From an uncultured Collinsella sp. (GTDB taxonomy: Bacteria; Actinomycetota; Coriobacteriia; Coriobacteriales; Coriobacteriaceae): a DNA stretch of 10,891 bases. Within the stretch, counting starts at the first letter, position 1. Each line of letters begins with the position of its first letter. The stretch spans positions 1-10,891 of the forward strand of contig URNU01000027.1 of the NCBI GenBank assembly GCA_900549275.1, given 5' to 3'. A program made the translations under genes and the position numbers. The notes beneath the pieces are model-generated. The model did not search any database and was not told where the DNA came from. It saw only the letters and a program-made list of their open reading frames with translations. Shown piece after piece: positions 7,233 to 10,891 of the stretch.

Positions 7233-7463
7233 CTCTATCACAAGCGGTAACTACTGTCGCAGGGTAAAGCTAATAGATATTGCATATGCACAAAAATGAC
7301 TACCGCTCTTGCGCGACGGTACAAAGTTGCCGGTTTGCCTGCTGTTTATACAGGTTCTGGAAATGCATAAACGTATGAATAAGCCGTTCTATTTATCGAA
7401 TACTCTAACCTATCAGAGTTGTGTGCTTTTCCTGCATAAAGTGATGGTTTGCGCACGTCAGCG

Positions 7464-7472
7464 TGGTATTCT
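7464..7472 (+). promoter_or_regulatory. candidate promoter of CarD-family gene, extended -10
   Basis: TGG precedes TATTCT (7467-7472), an extended -10 arrangement about 35 nt upstream of the start codon. The -35 position is weak. A TATAAG at 7490-7495 is too close to the ribosome binding site to serve as the -10. Confidence 0.3.
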
Positions 7473-7506
7473 AAGCATACGTAAATTCGTATAAGTTGGA
7501 GGTAGC

Positions 7507-7992
7507 ATGTTCTCAATCGGTCAACACGTCATTCATCCGGGTCAGGGAGTCTGCACCGTCGTCGGTTTTAGGGACGACACGCCGCAGCCCATGTTGTTGC
7601 TCGAGACCAAGCAGGGACATGCGCAGACGATTCTCATGTACCCCGTGGCGCAGGCCGACCGTCTGCATGCCGCCATCTCCCAGCAAGATGCCGAGCACTT
7701 GCTGAGCCACTACGACGAGTTGGAGTGCGACACCTTTACCGAGCGCAACAGCTCGCTCGAGGAGACGCACTTTAAGCAGCAGCTCAAGCTGGGCGCGCCC
7801 GAGACGGTCCGCGTGGCAAAAACCATGATGCACCGTATTCGCCAGGCCGAGGAGGCAGATAAAAAGCCCAGCTCTTATTACATGCGCGTACTCAAGGAAG
7901 CCAAGCGCCGCTCCATCGAGGAGTTCGCCGTGGCCCTGGGCGTCACCGAAGAGGCCGCCGAAGCCCGCCTAGCCCAAGCCGCCCTCAACTAA
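7507..7992 (+). CDS. CarD/CdnL-family transcription regulator
   Basis: Proteins of this family bind the RNA polymerase beta subunit and stabilise or adjust the promoter open complex, often at rRNA and stress-response promoters. The 161-residue length matches mycobacterial CarD (162). Residues 1-60 form the Tudor-like RNA-polymerase-interacting domain, opening with MFSIGQHVIHPGQGVCTVVG, which matches the family's start with its G-x-x-V-x-HP-x-x-G pattern. Residues 70-161 are predicted helical and form the DNA-facing domain (THFKQQLKLGAPETVRVAK, MRVLKEAKRRSIEEFAVALG). The start is fixed by GGAGG 4 nt upstream. The protein has no tryptophan at all, although the DNA-binding domain of well-studied CarD proteins uses a conserved Trp as a minor-groove wedge, so promoter interaction may differ. 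It could be a Coriobacteriia subfamily with other targets. Its TAA stop lies within the extended palindrome of the repeat at 7990-8028, convergent with the HD-hydrolase gene. Confidence 0.85.
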   Translation: MFSIGQHVIHPGQGVCTVVGFRDDTPQPMLLLETKQGHAQTILMYPVAQADRLHAAISQQDAEHLLSHYDELECDTFTERNSSLEETHFKQQLKLGAPETVRVAKTMMHRIRQAEEADKKPSSYYMRVLKEAKRRSIEEFAVALGVTEEAAEARLAQAALN

Positions 7993-8028
7993 CCTGCCAA
8001 AAAGGGACAGGTTTATTTTGGCAGGTTA
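7990..8028. repeat. REP-like palindromic element, copy 1
   Basis: Arms AACCTGCCAAAA (7991-8002) and TTTTGGCAGGTT (8016-8027) are perfect inverted repeats, extending to 14 bp with the flanking bases (7989-8029). The 13-nt core AGGGACAGGTTTA (8003-8015) is not symmetric, so the element has a direction. It fills the 33-bp gap between two convergent genes, and both of their TAA stop codons overlap its ends. It may serve as a bidirectional terminator or RNA-stabilising hairpin. No canonical T-run follows the stem. A 36/37 copy in opposite orientation occurs at 8761-8797. Confidence 0.85.
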
Positions 8029-8625
8029 GGCCTGGAAGGTGTCGCGATCGGGCGCGAAGGATTGCATGGCCGCGATGGTACGGTCGAAGAGCTCGGGGAG
8101 CTCCCAACCCAGCATCTCGGCGCCCTGCAAAATCACGTCGCGCGAGCAGCCGGCGGCAAAGCGCTTGTCCTTGAACTTTTTCTTGAGCGACTTGGTCGTA
8201 AAGTCCATGACGCTCTTGCTCGGGCGCATGATGACGGCGGCCCCGATCAGGCCGGTGAGCTCATCGCAGGCAAACAGGATCTTTTCCATCTTCAGCTCGG
8301 GCTTGGGCAGCGAAGAGTTGAAATCGGACGTGTGCGTCTGGATGGCGCGGATAAGCTCAGGCGATGCGCCCTCGCTCTCGAGGATCCCGGCCGCATAGAT
8401 GGTGTGGTTCACGGGGTCGTCCTCATGCTCCTCCCAATCCAAGTCGTGCAGCAGGCCGACGATGCCCCAAAACTCCTCGTTCTCGGGGTCGAACTCGCGC
8501 GCAAAGTAGCGCATGGTGCCCTCGACTGTTTCGCCGTGGGTGATGTGGAACGGGTCCTTGTTGTGCTCGTTGAGCAATTCGAACGCACGGTCGCGGGTGA
8601 TTCCGGCGGAAAGCGTCTGGGACAT
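8026..8625 (-). CDS. HD-superfamily predicted hydrolase
   Basis: The 199-residue protein carries an HD-type metal-dependent phosphohydrolase fold. His30, the pair His60-Asp61 (GLLHDLDW) and Asp121 (CDELTGLI) fit the H...HD...D metal-binding set. His74 (NHTIYAAGIL) and His98 (QTHTSDF) are further candidate ligands. It resembles the predicted HD hydrolases of the COG2316 type, whose substrate is not known; a nucleotide or phosphate-ester substrate is only a family-level expectation. I set the start at 8625 (MSQTLSAG) because TGGAGG precedes it by 7 nt; an in-frame start at 8748 would lie inside the proA terminator. The gene is a single unit downstream of that terminator, convergent with the CarD-family gene. 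It is bracketed by two inverted copies of a 37-bp repeat, one of which overlaps its stop codon. No transmembrane segment or signal peptide is seen. Confidence 0.85.
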   Translation of the reverse strand: MSQTLSAGITRDRAFELLNEHNKDPFHITHGETVEGTMRYFAREFDPENEEFWGIVGLLHDLDWEEHEDDPVNHTIYAAGILESEGASPELIRAIQTHTSDFNSSLPKPELKMEKILFACDELTGLIGAAVIMRPSKSVMDFTTKSLKKKFKDKRFAAGCSRDVILQGAEMLGWELPELFDRTIAAMQSFAPDRDTFQA

Positions 8626-8717
8626 GGCAATACCTCCAGGTGAGTCGGTGCTAAGACACGGTGTCACTATCGTATATCGCCGCGGCTCAAGCCGAAAGGC
8701 AGAAAAGGTATGCGAAG

Positions 8718-8746
8718 AAAAAAGCCGGGCGAACGCGTCGCCCGGC
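8718..8746 (-). terminator. Rho-independent terminator of proA
   Basis: On the minus strand a perfect 9-bp GC-rich stem, GCCGGGCGA / TCGCCCGGC (8746-8738 and 8732-8724), closes a 5-nt loop. It is followed by six T residues (8723-8718). It lies 50 bp past the proA stop and upstream of the HD-hydrolase ribosome binding site, separating the two same-strand genes. Confidence 0.88.
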
Positions 8747-8760
8747 AAAACCGCAGATAA

Positions 8761-8797
8761 AACCTGCCAAAATAAACCTGTCCCTTTTTGGTAGGTT
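8761..8797. repeat. REP-like palindromic element, copy 2 (inverted relative to copy 1)
   Basis: Read on the minus strand this is identical to 7991-8027 at 36 of 37 positions; the single change (A for G at 8792 on the minus strand) breaks one pair of the palindrome. The GGGACAGG core points the opposite way to copy 1. The proA stop codon TAA (8799-8797) overlaps its edge. It lies just upstream, in the direction of transcription, of the strong proA terminator, so it is not needed for termination. Confidence 0.85.
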
Positions 8798-10083
8798 TAG
8801 GGGCGGACCTGGCCGGTGCCGCGGAGCTTGTATTTGTAGGTGGTGAGGGCCTCGGCGGCAAAGGGGCCGCGGGCGTGGAGCTTTTGGGTCGAGATGCCGA
8901 TCTCGGCGCCCAGGCCAAACTCGCCGCCGTCGGTAAAGCGCGTGCTGGCGTTGGCGTACACGGCCGAGGCATCGACCGCATCCAGAAAGCGCTCGCAGGC
9001 GTCCACGTCCTCGGCAATGATGGCCTCGGAATGCATGGTGCCGTAGCGGTTGATGTGCGCGATGGCCTCGTCCTCGTTCGCCACGACCTTCACGCTCATC
9101 TCGAGCGCCAGATACTCGCGGCCCCAGTCCTCCTCAGTTGCGGCAACAAAGTCATCGCCCTCGGCAAGACCAGCATCGGCGCATGCGGCGCACGTGGCCT
9201 CGTCACCGTGAATCAGTACACCGTGATCGTGCAGCACGGCCACGACCGCCGGCAAAAACGAATCTACCACGGCACGGTCGACCAGCAGCGACTCGGCTGC
9301 ATTGCACACGCCCACGCGCTGGGTCTTGGCATTGACGATAATGTTGAGCGCTTTATCGAAGTCGGCGGATTCATGCACGTATATGTGGCAGTTGCCTGTA
9401 CCCGTCTCGATCACCGGCACAAGCGACTCGCGCACGCAGCGCTGGATCAGGCCCGCACCGCCACGCGGAATGAGCACATCGACGATGCCGCGGAGCTTCA
9501 TGAGCTCGCCGGTGGCCTCGCGGTCGGTAGACTCGACCATCGAGACGGCCTCGCGCGGGAAGCCCTGCGCCTCGAGGGCATCGGCCAGCAGCTCGGTAAT
9601 CATAGCGCAAGAGTGATAGGCCAGCGAACCGCCGCGCAGAATGCAGGCGTTGCCGGTGCGGACGCAGATGCCCGCGGCGTCGGCCGTCACGTTTGGGCGC
9701 GCCTCGTAGACCATGCCCACCAGACCCAGCGGCACACTAACACGCGTAAGGTCCACGCCGCTCGCAAGCACGCGATGGTCGAGCACGCGGCCGACGGGGT
9801 CGGGCAGCTCGGCGAGCTTCTCCAAACCGGCGGCCATGCCCTCGACGCGCTCGGGCGTCAGCAGCAGACGGTCGAGAAGCCCCGCCGAGGTGCCCGCATC
9901 GCGCGCAGCAGACATATCGAGCTCATTGGCGGCAACGATGGAATCAACGCCGTCGCGCAGCGCCGCGGCCATAGCGCGCACGGCCTCCTGGCGCTGGACA
10001 TCGCTCGCCGTGGCAAGCGCGCCCGAAGCGGCCTTGGCGGCAACAGCAAGATCGTGGACATACGTGGCTATATCGACCGACAT
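8797..10083 (-). CDS. proA: glutamate-5-semialdehyde dehydrogenase (gamma-glutamyl phosphate reductase)
   Basis: ProA catalyses the second step of proline synthesis, reducing gamma-glutamyl phosphate to glutamate-5-semialdehyde with NADPH. It is a soluble member of the aldehyde dehydrogenase superfamily. Its 428 residues are of normal length. YEARPNV (126-132) and the nucleotide-binding region near CILRGGS (147-153) are conserved. ETGTGNCH is at 226-233 and the catalytic Cys260 lies in RVGVCNAAESLL. The family signature around VANEDEAIAHINRYGTMHSE (334-353) and the C-terminal TRFTDGGEFGLGAEIGISTQ block (381-400) are intact. AAAGG about 7 nt upstream supports the ATG at 10083. The partner kinase gene proB, often directly upstream, is absent; the upstream neighbour is divergent instead. 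The gene is a single unit ending in a strong terminator, and its stop codon overlaps repeat copy 2. Confidence 0.97.
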   Translation of the reverse strand: MSVDIATYVHDLAVAAKAASGALATASDVQRQEAVRAMAAALRDGVDSIVAANELDMSAARDAGTSAGLLDRLLLTPERVEGMAAGLEKLAELPDPVGRVLDHRVLASGVDLTRVSVPLGLVGMVYEARPNVTADAAGICVRTGNACILRGGSLAYHSCAMITELLADALEAQGFPREAVSMVESTDREATGELMKLRGIVDVLIPRGGAGLIQRCVRESLVPVIETGTGNCHIYVHESADFDKALNIIVNAKTQRVGVCNAAESLLVDRAVVDSFLPAVVAVLHDHGVLIHGDEATCAACADAGLAEGDDFVAATEEDWGREYLALEMSVKVVANEDEAIAHINRYGTMHSEAIIAEDVDACERFLDAVDASAVYANASTRFTDGGEFGLGAEIGISTQKLHARGPFAAEALTTYKYKLRGTGQVRP

Positions 10084-10196
10084 GGGCGGCCCTTTCTCTT
10101 AGATGTTTGCCACCCATGGTAGCCGATTTATGCGCACCCTCGCCGACGGCGGTAGAATTGGTCAACCCGAAACACCGCAACGAATGGAAGCATCAC
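10084..10196. promoter_or_regulatory. divergent promoter region proA / S33 hydrolase
   Basis: This 113-bp gap must carry promoters for both genes. On the plus strand TAGAAT (10153-10158) is a possible -10 box about 40 nt before the hydrolase start, without a good -35. On the minus strand TTGACC (10160-10165) resembles a -35, but no -10 box is well placed after it. No operator repeat was recognised. Confidence 0.3.
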
Positions 10197-10891
10197 ATGG
10201 CGCTCATCACTTCGTACCACGTCCCCGGCCTGTATGTCGAGGACCACAGCATCGATGTCCCTCTCGACTGGCGCGGCCTAGACCCCATGCTTTTGGCCGT
10301 CGGCAGCACCATGCGCCGCGGCGCCATGCCGGCACCCATCGCCGGCGCGCCCGAGAGCATCAAGCTCTTCTACCGCGTGGTCTGCGCCCCCGACCGCATC
10401 AACGACGATCTACCGCTCCTCCTCTTTTTGCAAGGCGGCCCCGGCGGCGAGAGCCCGCGTCCGCTGTCGCCTACAAGCGATGGCTGGATCGAGGAGGCCG
10501 TCAAGCATTTCCGCGTCGTGCTGCCCGACCAGCGCGGCACCGGGCGCAGCAGCTGCGTGGACGGGCGCACGATTGCCGCCTTGGGCGATCGCGCCGAGGC
10601 AGCAGGAGCCGATGCGGCCCGCTCGCAGGCGGACTTCCTCAAGCGCCATCTCGCCAGCTCCATCGTGCGCGATTTTGAGTACCTGCGCCTGGTGGGCTTT
10701 GGCGGCAAGCCCTGGGTCACACTCGGGCAGAGCTACGGCGGCTTTTTGACGCTGAGCTATCTGTCGCTCTTCCCCGAGGCCGTAGCGGCAAGCTTTACCT
10801 GTGGCGGCATTCCGCACGTGCCGGCGAGCGCCAGCGAGGTCTACGCGCACACCTTCCCGCGCATGGCCGCCAAGACTCAGCAGTATTACGA
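10197..10891 (+). CDS. alpha/beta hydrolase, S33 proline iminopeptidase-like, partial (N-terminal 231 residues)
   Basis: The start ATG at 10197 is supported by GGAAG with 6 nt spacing. The frame stays open to the window edge, so the C-terminal part with the acid and histidine of the triad is missing. Residues 73-84 (LPLLLFLQGGPGG) contain the oxyanion-hole motif GGPGG. DQRGTGRSS is at 111-119 and the nucleophile elbow GQSYGG at 177-182 puts the catalytic Ser at 179. HGGPGG-like, DQRGxGxS and GxSYGG together mark peptidase family S33 (prolyl aminopeptidases and related tripeptidyl aminopeptidases), which remove N-terminal proline or short peptides. Here LQGG replaces the usual HGG. There is no signal peptide, so a cytoplasmic peptidase is likely. 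It is divergent from proA, so a shared link to proline supply is possible but is an inference. Confidence 0.85.
   Translation, partial: MALITSYHVPGLYVEDHSIDVPLDWRGLDPMLLAVGSTMRRGAMPAPIAGAPESIKLFYRVVCAPDRINDDLPLLLFLQGGPGGESPRPLSPTSDGWIEEAVKHFRVVLPDQRGTGRSSCVDGRTIAALGDRAEAAGADAARSQADFLKRHLASSIVRDFEYLRLVGFGGKPWVTLGQSYGGFLTLSYLSLFPEAVAASFTCGGIPHVPASASEVYAHTFPRMAAKTQQYY

Larger units (their letters stand above)
7165..7506. other. divergent promoter region argS / CarD-family gene
   Basis: This 342-bp region has clearly lower GC than the genes on either side and must carry the promoters for both. It holds extended -10 candidates on each strand, a hairpin AGAGT-N7-ACTCT (7220-7236) over the argS -10, and a perfect 10-bp palindrome TGCATATGCA (7281-7290). 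No T-box signature (TGGNACCGCG-like) was found upstream of argS, and the frame at 7309-7494 has no ribosome binding site. Confidence 0.55.

Noticed and set aside
7165..7260. T-box leader for argS
   Set aside because: No T-box consensus and no specifier-loop structure in the leader of about 60 nt.
7309..7494. Small plus-strand open frame before the CarD-family gene
   Set aside because: No ribosome binding site, and it covers the promoter region of the following gene.
8026..8748. Longer version of the HD hydrolase starting at 8748
   Set aside because: The extra 41 codons include the proA terminator region and have no ribosome binding site; the ATG at 8625 has GGAGG at ideal spacing.
8788..10122. 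A 444-codon plus-strand open frame opposite proA
   Set aside because: Antisense shadow of proA, whose catalytic Cys and signatures are intact.

Overview
The window looks like a chromosomal segment of a high-GC gut actinobacterium of the class Coriobacteriia, most probably Collinsella or a close relative. This assignment is an inference. It rests on high GC with G/C-rich third positions, a Rho with a very long Arg/Lys/Ala-rich N-terminal extension of the kind known in Actinomycetota, a CarD-family protein, strong GGAGG ribosome binding sites and AT-rich promoter gaps. No phage, integrase, transposase, CRISPR, tRNA or rRNA gene was recognised.

Layout, left to right. (1) Positions 1-1704, minus strand: a two-gene unit made of an unrecognised 483-residue protein with two predicted membrane segments and a long disordered region, followed after 7 bp by a VanZ-family gene cut by the window edge. 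(2) Positions 2001-4520, minus: rho, 839 codons, half of it a low-complexity extension, with its own promoter, a leader of about 140 nt and a probable terminator. (3) Positions 4521-5310: about 790 bp without a credible gene, holding the rho promoter, an imperfect 55-bp direct repeat, small inverted repeats and the strong argS terminator. (4) Positions 5311-7164, minus: argS. (5) Positions 7165-7506: AT-rich divergent promoter region. (6) Positions 7507-7992, plus: a CarD-family transcription regulator. (7) Positions 8026-8625, minus: an HD-superfamily hydrolase. (8) Positions 8797-10083, minus: proA with its own terminator. (9) Position 10197 to the end, plus: the first 231 residues of an S33-family alpha/beta hydrolase (proline iminopeptidase-like).

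Most of the content is housekeeping: transcription termination and initiation control (Rho, CarD-like), arginyl-tRNA charging, and proline synthesis next to a probable proline-releasing peptidase. The genes are mostly single transcription units and do not form one pathway.

The most unusual structure is a pair of 37-bp repeats, 36/37 identical and in opposite orientation, that bracket the HD-hydrolase gene (7991-8027 and 8761-8797). Each is a palindrome with an asymmetric core containing GGGACAGG, and the stop codons of three genes lie in or overlap the repeat ends. It resembles a REP-like or small mobile palindromic element. I see no complete novel defence or biosynthetic system in this window.
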